Translations under genes and position numbers: made by a program
Source of the DNA: Pseudomonas sp. A-RE-19
Lineage (GTDB): Bacteria > Pseudomonadota > Gammaproteobacteria > Pseudomonadales > Pseudomonadaceae
Length of the DNA: 64,000 nucleotides
Direction: 5' to 3'
NCBI RefSeq assembly: GCF_019956555.1
Contig: NZ_JAHBDQ010000016.1
Coordinates: 50,323 to 114,322 of the forward strand
The notes under the pieces: generated by a model
What the model was told of the DNA's origin: nothing
The model's input: only the letters and a program-made list of their open reading frames with translations
Databases searched by the model: none
Shown: positions 16,629 to 25,584 of the stretch, in pieces
How positions within the stretch are numbered: position 1 is the stretch's first letter
Layout of the letters: each line of letters opens with the position of its first letter

Positions 16629-19556
16629 TCACACAGAAATTAATGCCGGTAAGTTGGGGGCTTGAACACCGCAGCCCTGTGGGAGCGAGCGCGCACGTTC
16701 CACTAGCTCAGTTCCATCCGTTTCGGGCAATTGGTCAATCAGCGCCGCCAGGGCCTGGCGGTCCTCGGTCGTAGCGTTGTGGTGCCCACACAGTTCGACT
16801 AGCGCCTGCATCTCCAGCCACGGTGCTTCCTGGGCGCGAGCCTCCTCAACCGCGCGCCGCACCGCAGTGTTGCCGGCATCGAGCCGGCCCTGCATCCGCG
16901 CAATCGTTGCCGCCAGCAGCAACAATTGCGGCAGGTACACGCGCTCGCCCAGTTCTTCCCCCATCCGTAGTGCTTCCTCTAGCTCGACTCGCGCGGCGTC
17001 ATAATCACCCGCCAACAGCAACGCCTCGGCAGCGTAGCCGAGCACTTCGCTGGCACCGGAGCGCATGCCCAGTCCGGTGTGTTCTTCGTAGGCCTCGCGG
17101 ATGCTGCGGTAGCCGTCGCGCGGCGCGCCGTTGCGCGCGCTGGCCCAGCCGCGCCACCAACGGCAAGCCGTGCGCCCCAGTGCGAGCGAATACTCATCGA
17201 CCAGCGTCTGCATGTCGTCAGCCAGCGCTGCCACACGCATAGGGTTCCCCATCCGCACTTCGATCAACACCTCCTGCCAGGCCGCGACCAGCCAGGTCAT
17301 AGGCTGGCGAAGCGCCTGCGCGCGGGTCCGCGCCTGCTGCATGTGGGTTCGGCCTTGCTCAACCAGGCCAGAACGCACCAGTTCGATGGCCAGCATCCCG
17401 TGGAGCATGACCTGAGGGTCGGCCGCAAAGATCTCGTTCGCCCCGATGTCCAGCGGCTCGGCGATCGCGAGCGCGCGCTCCAGCCAGCGGCGGGTCGCCT
17501 GCGTGCGCCCCTGGAGATGATGCACTTCGCCGTGCACGATGCACGCCACCAGCATGAGCGCTGGATCGTTCGCCTCGCACGAGAGGGCTTCGGCGCGTTC
17601 CGCTACCGCCAGCGCCAACGTGTAGTCGCCGCGCAGACCGAGCAGATAGCCGAATCCGTGCAGCAGGCGACCGCGCATGGGATGTTCGGGTACATCCGCT
17701 AGCAGCATGTACGCACGCTCGAACGCGTTCCTGGCTTCGCTGCCGACACCAAGTGTGTGGAAAGCCGACACGCCTTGCAGCGTGGCCAGGGTCATTTCGA
17801 GCGCATCGCGCTCCATCCCTTCTGGTGCCTGGCGCAACAGGACCATCGCGCGCTCAGTGAGACTGATGCATGAGACCGGGCTGAAGTGCAGCAGCGCGGT
17901 TTCCGCGGCCTCGGCGTAGTAGCGCAGCGCGATCATTGGTTGCCGAGCCCGGTCAAAGTGCGTCGCCAGCTCCGAGGCAGCAACCGGCACGCCGGCCGTG
18001 CGCTCGCGTTCGAGCGCAGCGCCAACCTGGCGATGAAGGTGGGTGCGCAATGAGCGCGGGGTGCGGTCGTACAGTACCTGGCGGAAGAGGGCATGTCGGA
18101 ACGAGTAGGGTGGCTCCACCGTCTCTTCAGGTTCGACGGCCCGCGACCGCGTGAGCCACACCTGCTCGCGCACCAGTTCCTCGCAGGCGTGGGCCACGGA
18201 AGCGAGGTCGCGCTCGAGGGCCAGCGAAACCGTCTCAACCCGGAATTCGACTCCGCAGGCCGCTGCCGCCGAGAGCAGCGTTCGCTGCTCTTGCCCGAGC
18301 TTGGAGATGTAATGATCAATGATGGCCGCGAGGTTCTCGGGAACCGCCATTCCCGCCAGCCGGGCCTCGATGGTGGCGTCGTCGTCCGCGAGGTCCATCA
18401 CTTCACTGATGACTGACGACACGAACAGCGGCACACCGTCGGTGCGCTCGTGCAGGGCACGCACGAAAGCTTCATCGTGCGCCAGCGAGGTCGAACGCAG
18501 CGCGACATAATCAGCGACCTCGGTTTCCGAGAACGGATCGAGCACCACTTCCTCGCACAGACATTGCAGGCGCAGTTCATGGCGCAACGAGCTGAGCGGA
18601 TGATCGAGCGCTACCACCTCGGCGACGCGGAAACTGGACAGCCACATAAGCCGCGTGCGGCCACGTCGCCGCGCCATATAGTCGATGAGCTGGAGCGTCG
18701 CCCGATCGCTCCAATGCAGGTCTTCGGTCACCAGCAACAGCGGCCGCTGCTCGGTGTAGCGGTCCAGCAGTTCGCCCATTTCCCGCAGCATGCGATCCGG
18801 ACCGATGCCGGCCAGTTCACGCCGCAACGCGTCCCGCTCCTGCGTAGTACTCAGCCACGGCAGCTGCAGCAGCCAGGTCGGCGCTACCGCGCGGAGCAAT
18901 GCCGGCAGGGCAGGGTCGCTGCGGCACAAATCAGCCAATGCCTCCAGCACTGGCAGGTATGGCTCGCCGGTGCCGTAGTGCTCCACGCAATGGCCGCGCG
19001 CGCAGGCGATGCCGCCAAGGCTGGCGAGGAAATGCTCGATCAACGTGGTCTTGCCAATCCCCGGTTCTCCAGCGAGCCAGACCACTGCACGTTGGCCGCC
19101 GTAAGCCCGTTCCCACGCCCGTTGCAACCTTGAGACCTCGTCGGTGCGACCAATGAATGGCGGCGACGGATGTGCATCGGCAGCCGGTACCGTCGCGGGT
19201 GCCGGCGGCATTGAAGGCGCAGAGGAGGGCGCGGCGATGAAGCGATAGCCGCGCCGCGACACAGTCTCGATGAAGCGGGGCTGCCTGGGGTCGTCACCCA
19301 GCACCTTGCGCAGATCACTGATGGCCGTCTTCAGCACCGAATCGCTGACGAACCGATGCCCCCACACGGCATCAAGCAAGGCGTCTTTGGTCACCAGCGA
19401 TCCTGGCTGGCGTGCAAGTGCGCACAGCAGCGTGAAGGGCGTTGGAGCCAACGCCACGGCTTCGCCGTTACGTAACAGGCAGGCGTTGGCTTCATCGAGT
19501 TCGAACTCGACGAAGCGCAGCTGGACTGGGTTCGGATGGGGCTGCGGACGCGCCAC
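16629..19556 (-). CDS. Winged-helix transcriptional regulator with AAA ATPase and TPR-like domains
   Basis: About 975 residues. The N-terminal OmpR-type winged helix at roughly 12-108 reads V-E-F-E-L-D, then L-V-T-K-D-A-L-L-D-A-V-W, then S-R-R-G-Y-R-F. A Pro/Ala-rich linker leads to an AAA-type ATPase with Walker A G-E-P-G-I-G-K-T near 163-170 and L-L-V-T-E-D-L-H-W-S-D as Walker B. The remaining 500 residues are helical TPR-like repeats. This layout is that of large one-component regulators related to the AfsR/CadC/MalT-like groups, with ATP and an unknown ligand as inputs. A GTG at 19556 with CAGGA upstream is the likeliest start; an in-frame ATG at 19703 would add 49 unconserved residues. 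It probably controls the efflux operon downstream. Confidence 0.85.
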   Translation of the reverse strand: MARPQPHPNPVQLRFVEFELDEANACLLRNGEAVALAPTPFTLLCALARQPGSLVTKDALLDAVWGHRFVSDSVLKTAISDLRKVLGDDPRQPRFIETVSRRGYRFIAAPSSAPSMPPAPATVPAADAHPSPPFIGRTDEVSRLQRAWERAYGGQRAVVWLAGEPGIGKTTLIEHFLASLGGIACARGHCVEHYGTGEPYLPVLEALADLCRSDPALPALLRAVAPTWLLQLPWLSTTQERDALRRELAGIGPDRMLREMGELLDRYTEQRPLLLVTEDLHWSDRATLQLIDYMARRRGRTRLMWLSSFRVAEVVALDHPLSSLRHELRLQCLCEEVVLDPFSETEVADYVALRSTSLAHDEAFVRALHERTDGVPLFVSSVISEVMDLADDDATIEARLAGMAVPENLAAIIDHYISKLGQEQRTLLSAAAACGVEFRVETVSLALERDLASVAHACEELVREQVWLTRSRAVEPEETVEPPYSFRHALFRQVLYDRTPRSLRTHLHRQVGAALERERTAGVPVAASELATHFDRARQPMIALRYYAEAAETALLHFSPVSCISLTERAMVLLRQAPEGMERDALEMTLATLQGVSAFHTLGVGSEARNAFERAYMLLADVPEHPMRGRLLHGFGYLLGLRGDYTLALAVAERAEALSCEANDPALMLVACIVHGEVHHLQGRTQATRRWLERALAIAEPLDIGANEIFAADPQVMLHGMLAIELVRSGLVEQGRTHMQQARTRAQALRQPMTWLVAAWQEVLIEVRMGNPMRVAALADDMQTLVDEYSLALGRTACRWWRGWASARNGAPRDGYRSIREAYEEHTGLGMRSGASEVLGYAAEALLLAGDYDAARVELEEALRMGEELGERVYLPQLLLLAATIARMQGRLDAGNTAVRRAVEEARAQEAPWLEMQALVELCGHHNATTEDRQALAALIDQLPETDGTELVERARSLPQGCGVQAPNLPALISV

Positions 19557-19885
19557 GTTTGATTCCTGAAGACTAAAACATAGTTGTGCGCTGTGTGCGC
19601 TCGACACCTGGCTCTCCAATAACAGCGCTGATCGGCGCTGAAGCCAAGCCTCATCGGTCGGAAAATGACGCACGCGTGACTTCACTCCTCGAGCCTGCGG
19701 CATTCATCGCTTCGCAGCGGACTCGATTCGCAAGTCCCTGACATCTCGGTATGCCTCTCATCGGGACCTACGGGGCGCAGAAATGACCCTCAAGGCTCTG
19801 GACGTTCACCCGCCAGAGCCAAGAAAATTGCCGGTCTGCCGTTACCTTCCCGAGCCTGATCGCAGAGAGCGTTCCTGAGGGCTGC

Positions 19886-20719
19886 TTACAGCCGGATTTC
19901 GCCGAGATAGAGGCTTTCGTCGAGTTCGCATTTCCGCTGCGCATCACCCAGGCCGTGGTGGATTTCGATGCGATAATCGCCGCTTTTCTTTGCCAGATCG
20001 CCAAAGCGGAAGTCGCCAAAGGCGTCGCTGGAGGTGACCGCGATGCATTTGTCGTTCTGCAAGAGCGAGATTTCGGCACCGACGACACAATCGACTACGC
20101 CGTCAACGCTCGCACTGATGCTGCCGCTGATGAAGCACGTGTCCCAGCGATCCAGATCCCGGTAATAGACCCTCGGTTTTGCGTTCAACTTTGGTAGCAA
20201 CACCCGTAGCCCTTCGTTGCGCGCCTTCTCCTGCATCGCCTTGTCATCGAGCTTCACCGCTTCGAACACGTCTGTCGGACACACCTGCTGGCAACGCGGG
20301 CCTTTCCAGCCGCTGTCGAGCAGGTGAGCGTCGAAGATCCAGGTCTGAGGAAGCTGCAGCTCTTCGTTCCAGACGATGGCCTTGTATGGGCAGGAGCGAA
20401 CGATGTCCTTGCGGCCTTTGGCCTTCACCGGATCAATGACGACGATGCCATCGGCACGTTTCTTGATCGCGTCGCCGCCGACCTTCATGCACGGTGCATC
20501 GTCGCAATGGTTGCACATCACCGGCAGATAGGTCGTCTCGACTAGTGGCGCCGCCCCCTGCACCCGCCGCAGGATGCGAATCGACGCCTCGCTGTCGAGG
20601 GAGGCCGGCGCCGCATAGCCCGGATAGTCGTTGCCAACGTGTTCGTCCTGCTCGGCGAGCACGCAGTTGTAGCAATTCTCGCAACGTCCCACGCTGATGA
20701 TCAGGTTCCACTTACTCAT
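19886..20719 (-). CDS. Iron-sulfur subunit of a transhydroxylase-type molybdenum enzyme
   Basis: A 277-residue protein with an N-terminal polyferredoxin part and a C-terminal all-beta Cna-like domain (about 190-277), the same build as the small subunit of pyrogallol-phloroglucinol transhydroxylase of Pelobacter acidigallici. Cysteines present are C13, C16, C19; C69, C72, C77; C110; C143, C147. From my memory of that family, the fourth Cys of the first motif (here Glu24 or close to it) and both Cys of the third CxxC motif (here T-W-I-F, 126-129) are missing, so fewer than three [4Fe-4S] clusters are likely. GGAG precedes the ATG, which overlaps the large-subunit stop by 8 bases. No Tat or Sec signal, so cytoplasmic. 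Confidence 0.85.
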   Translation of the reverse strand: MSKWNLIISVGRCENCYNCVLAEQDEHVGNDYPGYAAPASLDSEASIRILRRVQGAAPLVETTYLPVMCNHCDDAPCMKVGGDAIKKRADGIVVIDPVKAKGRKDIVRSCPYKAIVWNEELQLPQTWIFDAHLLDSGWKGPRCQQVCPTDVFEAVKLDDKAMQEKARNEGLRVLLPKLNAKPRVYYRDLDRWDTCFISGSISASVDGVVDCVVGAEISLLQNDKCIAVTSSDAFGDFRFGDLAKKSGDYRIEIHHGLGDAQRKCELDESLYLGEIRL

Positions 20720-23711
20720 GTTCTGCTCCCGCCTCGGCGCGCAGGCGCTTGAACGCCTCGGTGCCTTGCCATTTTTCGATTTGGACCAGGCATGAATTCG
20801 GACTCATGCTGCTGGTCCCCTGGGTCTGCGACCGATCCGGGGTGAGCATGTTCATGCAGCCACCGATTTCCACTGTTTCGCCATCCACTTCCAGCATCTG
20901 GAACTCTGCGCTGGCCTCGTAGGACTTCACCACCCCCGGCACCACCAGGGCGGAGACGTCGGCGGCGCAGATCACCACCCCGCGGTCGTTGTAAACCTTG
21001 ACCAGGTCGCGATGCGAAATGCCGCGGCCAGTCGCATCGACAGGGCTGATGCGCAGCAGCCAGAAATCGTGGCCGGCGATGCGGGCACGGTGGTCCTGCA
21101 CCCGACTGGTCACGCTATTTTTGCCATCGCTCGAAGTGTGGAAGCTGTAGCGTGAATGGGTCGCAATCATCTGCAGCGGATACTTGCCGACCAGCTCGGT
21201 TGTCCCTAATCCTTCCCAGGAGGGGATGTAACGGTTGAGCGCCGGCCGGTCGGAATCATCCTTGGTGTGGCGTTTGAGGATTTCGGGAACGAACTCCAGC
21301 TTGCCGCTGGGCGTCTGCAAACCCTTGCCGAATTCCTCCGACCATTGGGATGGCAGCGGATGTGGCTCCGGCACGTCCTTGCCACGCCCTTCGGCGAACC
21401 AGCGCATGTCGACCGCCGGACGCAGTTCGGGCTTCTCCGGCGGGACGACGTAATAGCCCTTGCGGCAGAAGTCGGCCCACGAAACATGGTCCGGCAGGTC
21501 GGATGAGTCGAAGACCCGTTTGGCCCAGTCGAGTTCGCTGCAACCCTCGGTGAATACCCCGCCCAGGCTCAGGCGTTCGAGGATGGCCGTGAAGATGTCG
21601 TAGTCCGAACGAGACTCGCCGAGCGGCTCGATGCACTTGTGTTGCATTGCCATGATGCGATGGTTGACCAGGGTGTAGCCGTGGTGGGCATAGCCGCCTG
21701 AATTGCACCATTCGCCGATGTCCCAGCGCTCCAGCTGGGTGCAGGCCGGCAAGATGATGTCGGCGAACTGAGCCTCTCCCTCCATCCAGATCGACTGGTT
21801 CACGACGAATTCGATGCTGTCGTGGCGGTAGGCATCGATCCAGCGCCCGGAGCGGGTCACCGTGCTCAGGGACGAGCCGCCGTAGCGGTAGATCATATGG
21901 ATGGGCGAATAACCCGGCATCGGATAGGTGAAGGGCGCGAATTGCGCCTCCTGCGACATGCCATCCCACAGATAGCCCGTGGCGTGGCCGTCGATGATGG
22001 CGTCGGGCAGCTGCTGGCGCGGCACCATCTGCTTGACCGGGTTCATGGTCAGGATGTGCGGCATGCGCTGGTAGTTGTTCACGGCGTTGCCGGTCCACAT
22101 CAGGTCGCCGGATATCCCGCCGTCGGCATAGCCGGGGAAGTAGAAATGATGGTCCACCGGCGTACCCACCTGCAGGCAGCCGAAATTGACGCCGGGTTTT
22201 CCCCAGCCTTGCATACCCATCATCATGATCATGCAGCGCGCCCATTGCTGCCCGGTTGCTCCGCGACAGGCGCCGCCGAAGCCATTCCCGGTCATGCCGG
22301 TGGCCAGATAAACTTTGCGGTTACCCCACTTGCGGGCCAGGGCGCGCGCGTCCTTGGCCGGCACGCCGGTTTCCCCTTCTTGCCACTCGGGGGTCTTGGG
22401 GATGCCGTCGGTTTCGCCCAACAGATAGGCTTTCCACTCATCGAAGCCGGTCGTGCGGGTGGCGACGTAATCCTTGTCGTACAGTCCTTCGACGGCCCAC
22501 ACGTACATGATTGCAGTGGCCAGGGCGGCGTCGGTCTGCGGCCGGATCGGAATCCAGCGCCCGCCCAGGAGCTGCGCCGTCGGGTTGTTGTGCGGATCGA
22601 TATGGACGAACTCGATGCCGAGCTCCTTGGCCCACAGGCGGCGGGGCGTGCCCTCGAAACCGGCATAGGCGCCGTTGGTGCTCTCCGGATCGCAGGACCA
22701 GAAGACCATCATCTCGGCTTCCTTGAGGCAGTCTTCGATACCGCCATAGCCGGCCGGCACACCGATCCGCATGGAGTTGCCGAAATGGTGCATGGCGCCC
22801 CAGTACCAGCCTTCCCAGCTGTCCGGGTTGGCGGCGACACGGGTGAAGCCGATCAGGTTGGCGAAGCGCGTCAGCGAACTGAGGTAATAGCCGACATTGC
22901 CCCATTGGTGGTGGGACGACATCGGGAAGGTGATCGAACCTGGCCCGTGAACGCGCTTCTGCCGGTTGATTTCCTTGGCGACGATCGTCAGCGCCTCGTC
23001 CCAACTGATGGGCACATAGGGCGACTTGCCGCGGTTCTGCGGATTGCGCTCACCGTCGGGGTCGAAATCGACCCGCTTCATCGGCGTGAGAATGCGCTTT
23101 TCGGAGTAAACCAGGGACTTCAGCGACAGGGCGTGCGGCGCTACCAGCGCGCGGCGTTTGGGCCGGAAGGTCTTGCCCCGCGCGTGCAATTCCCAGCTTG
23201 GCGCATCCTTGTTGTCCAGTTCGAGCGGCGTGACACGCTGGATCCGACCGTTCTTGACATAAACGAACAGCGGGCCGCCATTAGTGCAAGTGGTGTAGCG
23301 GCGTGTGCCGTCGCGCATCGGCAGGCCCATCTCCAGGCTGATCGTCTGGCTCATGCTTAGTGTCTGTGTGAACCACACAATCAGATGGTCCGGGCCTTTG
23401 GCGATGACCTTGAAATTCTTGGCCGCATGGACGATCTCACCCATGTCCGGATTGGGCATCATGAATTTCAGCGCGGTCGGCAGGTCCTTGAACAGGATGC
23501 TGACATCGGCCTGCGCCGCTGTGCCGGCGCGCGTCGTCACCTTGCCGCCTTTGATCTGCAGGAAGCGGCCGATGCTGCCGTCCTGCAGCCCCATATAGGC
23601 GGTGCAATTCTTCTGCTTGAGCCGGGCACGAAATTGCGGATGTTTGCGAGCGGTGAAGCCGAGCACCTTCGGCAAGGCGAACAAAATGGTCTTCAGTATT
23701 ATTTTTTTCAT
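20712..23711 (-). CDS. Molybdopterin large subunit, transhydroxylase/resorcinol-hydroxylase-like, with N-terminal SCP2-like domain
   Basis: A 999-residue molybdopterin oxidoreductase of the DMSO-reductase family. Residues from about 135 to the end match the layout of pyrogallol-phloroglucinol transhydroxylase large subunit: G-G-P-L-F-V-Y-V-K-N-G near 145, S-S-H-H-Q-W-G-N-V-G-Y at 265-275, N-P-D-S-W-E-G-W at 295-302, F-Y-F-P-G-Y-A-D-G-G and D-I-I-L-P-A-C-T further on. H267, Y275, D297, S298 and W299 have the spacing of H144, Y152, D174, Mo-ligand S175 and W176 of the P. acidigallici enzyme as I remember it, while its R153 is Tyr276 here. Residues 1-125 are an extra domain resembling SCP2 lipid-binding proteins. 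No Tat signal and no N-terminal FeS motif. Probably hydroxylates a phenolic ring without O2, electrons passing through the FeS subunit. Confidence 0.88.
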   Translation of the reverse strand: MKKIILKTILFALPKVLGFTARKHPQFRARLKQKNCTAYMGLQDGSIGRFLQIKGGKVTTRAGTAAQADVSILFKDLPTALKFMMPNPDMGEIVHAAKNFKVIAKGPDHLIVWFTQTLSMSQTISLEMGLPMRDGTRRYTTCTNGGPLFVYVKNGRIQRVTPLELDNKDAPSWELHARGKTFRPKRRALVAPHALSLKSLVYSEKRILTPMKRVDFDPDGERNPQNRGKSPYVPISWDEALTIVAKEINRQKRVHGPGSITFPMSSHHQWGNVGYYLSSLTRFANLIGFTRVAANPDSWEGWYWGAMHHFGNSMRIGVPAGYGGIEDCLKEAEMMVFWSCDPESTNGAYAGFEGTPRRLWAKELGIEFVHIDPHNNPTAQLLGGRWIPIRPQTDAALATAIMYVWAVEGLYDKDYVATRTTGFDEWKAYLLGETDGIPKTPEWQEGETGVPAKDARALARKWGNRKVYLATGMTGNGFGGACRGATGQQWARCMIMMMGMQGWGKPGVNFGCLQVGTPVDHHFYFPGYADGGISGDLMWTGNAVNNYQRMPHILTMNPVKQMVPRQQLPDAIIDGHATGYLWDGMSQEAQFAPFTYPMPGYSPIHMIYRYGGSSLSTVTRSGRWIDAYRHDSIEFVVNQSIWMEGEAQFADIILPACTQLERWDIGEWCNSGGYAHHGYTLVNHRIMAMQHKCIEPLGESRSDYDIFTAILERLSLGGVFTEGCSELDWAKRVFDSSDLPDHVSWADFCRKGYYVVPPEKPELRPAVDMRWFAEGRGKDVPEPHPLPSQWSEEFGKGLQTPSGKLEFVPEILKRHTKDDSDRPALNRYIPSWEGLGTTELVGKYPLQMIATHSRYSFHTSSDGKNSVTSRVQDHRARIAGHDFWLLRISPVDATGRGISHRDLVKVYNDRGVVICAADVSALVVPGVVKSYEASAEFQMLEVDGETVEIGGCMNMLTPDRSQTQGTSSMSPNSCLVQIEKWQGTEAFKRLRAEAGAEHE

Positions 23712-23854
23712 GTCTGATTAGTTTGCCAAATGCAAGGGGGGGGCAGTTACCCCAAGGGGGCGATTCGCCCGATTCGGAACCGCGGTGGTCGGGACGCCCG
23801 TCCGGATTGCGGGCGGGCTCCTTTCACCGGTCGATTACCGTCCGTCCAGCGGCC

Positions 23855-24769
23855 TCAAATACCGGGGAAGGCCGGCCCCCACTGGAGCAGGGTGTCGCGG
23901 CCAAAGGGGTAGCGCAGTGTTTGCGTATCCTCGTTGACCATGTCGCCGTCGCAGTAATGCTCCACGTGGAATCCGGCCGGATCGGTCCAGTAGTCGAAGA
24001 TCTGACTGCCGTAGAAGTGCCGGCCGATGCCCCAGCGGTGCTGGTATTGCTTGTCCTGCATGACCATGTGCCCCATGCCGACATCATCGAAATCGCGGCA
24101 TTCGAAGGAAGCATGCTCCAGACCCGGCGCCGGCGCCCCGACGATTGCCAGGGTGTGGTGGTCAGTCCATTCCGATCCCTTGTTCAGGTGCATGAAGGCG
24201 GCCAGCACGCTGGTCTCGTTGTCGCCGTGGATCAGCTCGGACGGTTTCATGCCGAGGTTCTCGCCATACCACTCGATGATCTGCTGAGGCGCCGGGGAGA
24301 AGACCGCTACGTGGCCCAGCCGCTGGATGTGCGAAGGGGCATACTTGGGGCGCTGGTAGCGACCGAGCCGGTTCTTCGCGTGTGCATCGTTCCAGGCTAT
24401 CGGCGCGCCGTCGCAAGGCACGGGCTGAAGGCGTTGGGCGCCGAAAACGAATTCCAGCCGACGGCCGTCCGGATCGATCGTATGGAAATACTTGCCACCG
24501 CCAGGATGCCGGCAGTCCTCGATGTCCGCACCGAAGCGGGCGGCGAGTTGAGCCAGGGCTTCCTGGCTGGCGACGCGAAAGCCCATGCCGACGAAGGCGG
24601 CTTCGCCTTGGGTGGTCACGTAGGAAAACGGTGCGTCGCCATAGGCGCGCAAATACACGGAGTCCCCCTCCTGCGAAACATCCAGCAGGCCGTAATCGAT
24701 CATGAACTGGCGGACCGCAGAAAGGTCGGGGTGGCGGAAGATGACGTATTCGATATCGTCGATGAGCAT
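23855..24769 (-). CDS. Extradiol-type VOC dioxygenase (copy 1)
   Basis: A 304-residue two-domain type I extradiol dioxygenase. The N-terminal VOC domain spans about 1-115 and the catalytic domain 148-290. The Fe(II) triad H153 (R-L-G-H-V), H219 (L-E-H-A-S-F-E) and E270 (F-H-V-E-H-Y) and the acid-base His in D-H-H-T-L-A (204-205) keep the spacing of BphC-type enzymes, so it should cleave a catechol-like ring next to the hydroxyls. The signature R-H-F-Y-G-S-Q-I-F-D-Y-W is shared with the second copy at 26340-27431. It is followed by 143 bases and then the molybdenum subunit gene on the same strand. Confidence 0.88.
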   Translation of the reverse strand: MLIDDIEYVIFRHPDLSAVRQFMIDYGLLDVSQEGDSVYLRAYGDAPFSYVTTQGEAAFVGMGFRVASQEALAQLAARFGADIEDCRHPGGGKYFHTIDPDGRRLEFVFGAQRLQPVPCDGAPIAWNDAHAKNRLGRYQRPKYAPSHIQRLGHVAVFSPAPQQIIEWYGENLGMKPSELIHGDNETSVLAAFMHLNKGSEWTDHHTLAIVGAPAPGLEHASFECRDFDDVGMGHMVMQDKQYQHRWGIGRHFYGSQIFDYWTDPAGFHVEHYCDGDMVNEDTQTLRYPFGRDTLLQWGPAFPGI

Positions 24770-24920
24770 TTCTTATTCTCCTGACTAAAGGGTGCGCCAA
24801 GTCTGATTGCTTGAAAAATCATCAATCCTGGCGAGATGGAACAGATGAAACCGAGTCCTCGCGAAGACAGCTGAACGAAGATGCTTGCGCAAGGCGGAGC
24901 GGGCATCCGGACTATTGTTT

Positions 24921-25328
24921 TTATGTTTTGGCAGCCTTTGGCGTGCCTCTTGTTTCCACCGTGTCAGTTTCGCGCGCGATACTTTGGGTCAGGCAATACC
25001 CTCGGTTTCTCACGCTGCAGAACAATCGTTCACCGCTGCTGGCCCTTTTGAATTTGTCCTGCAGGCGGCTGAGGCACATTTCCAGGCCCCGGTACTGGTC
25101 CGGTTCTCGACCGATACTTCGAATCAAGTCATCTCTACTGACCACACAGTTATCCGCTTGCAACAGGGCCCTCATCAGAGCCGACTCGATGCAGGTGAGG
25201 ATTATGTTGACGTTATCCTTGGCCAGCGCCTTGCGGCCGATGTCCAGCTTCCAATCTTCCTTGATGGGCACGATCTGTCGGGTCTCCGCCAGTTGAATAC
25301 AGGTGTTCACCGCACCTGTGCAGCGCAC
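24921..25328 (-). CDS. Stand-alone winged-helix (OmpR-type DNA-binding) regulator
   Basis: About 135 residues with no receiver domain. The central part fits the Trans_Reg_C fold: I-E-S-A-L-M-R-A-L-L-Q-A-D-N-C-V-V-S-R-D, then D-Q-Y-R-G-L-E-M-C-L-S-R-L-Q-D-K-F as recognition helix, then C-S-V-R-N-R-G-Y-C-L as the wing. It begins with a GTG at 25328; an in-frame stop lies 24 bases upstream, so the start cannot be much earlier, although an internal GTG is possible. It is first in the leftward arm (regulator, VOC dioxygenase, molybdenum enzyme) and faces the TetR gene across two palindromes. A frame on the opposite strand here is a shadow. Confidence 0.7.
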   Translation of the reverse strand: MRCTGAVNTCIQLAETRQIVPIKEDWKLDIGRKALAKDNVNIILTCIESALMRALLQADNCVVSRDDLIRSIGREPDQYRGLEMCLSRLQDKFKRASSGERLFCSVRNRGYCLTQSIARETDTVETRGTPKAAKT

Positions 25329-25436
25329 CTCGCCATGTGTAACGTGCGTTCATCGGTTGCAAACCGTATCCAGGCTGGCCAAAGCCAGGCGAATGGCTGC
25401 GGTCGGAACGTCAGATCGCTCGACGTATTTCACATC

Positions 25437-25458
25437 AATTGAACACGGATGTTCAATT
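25437..25458. promoter_or_regulatory. Candidate operator O1 (near-perfect palindrome)
   Basis: AATTGAACAC, two bases, then ATGTTCAATT: a 22-bp inverted repeat with one mismatched pair, in the intergenic region between the divergent wHTH and TetR genes. Its half-site is the same as that of the perfect palindrome at 25585-25612. Confidence 0.75.
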
Positions 25459-25584
25459 ACGTCAAAAAAATAATGATCTCGCAAGCGATGAGCAGCCAGA
25501 AAACCTTTCTCTAATACCCAGATTTGTTGAGCCTGACGACAAATCAGGTACGACAACCGATCTTGGTCAAAAAAACGCATTGAC

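Noticed and set aside
21822..23360. A 512-codon open frame on the + strand opposite the molybdenum subunit
   Set aside because: The - strand carries the conserved active-site motifs; this frame does not.
24885..25442. A 185-codon open frame on the + strand
   Set aside because: It overlaps the winged-helix regulator on the - strand, which has recognisable helix and wing motifs; this one has none.
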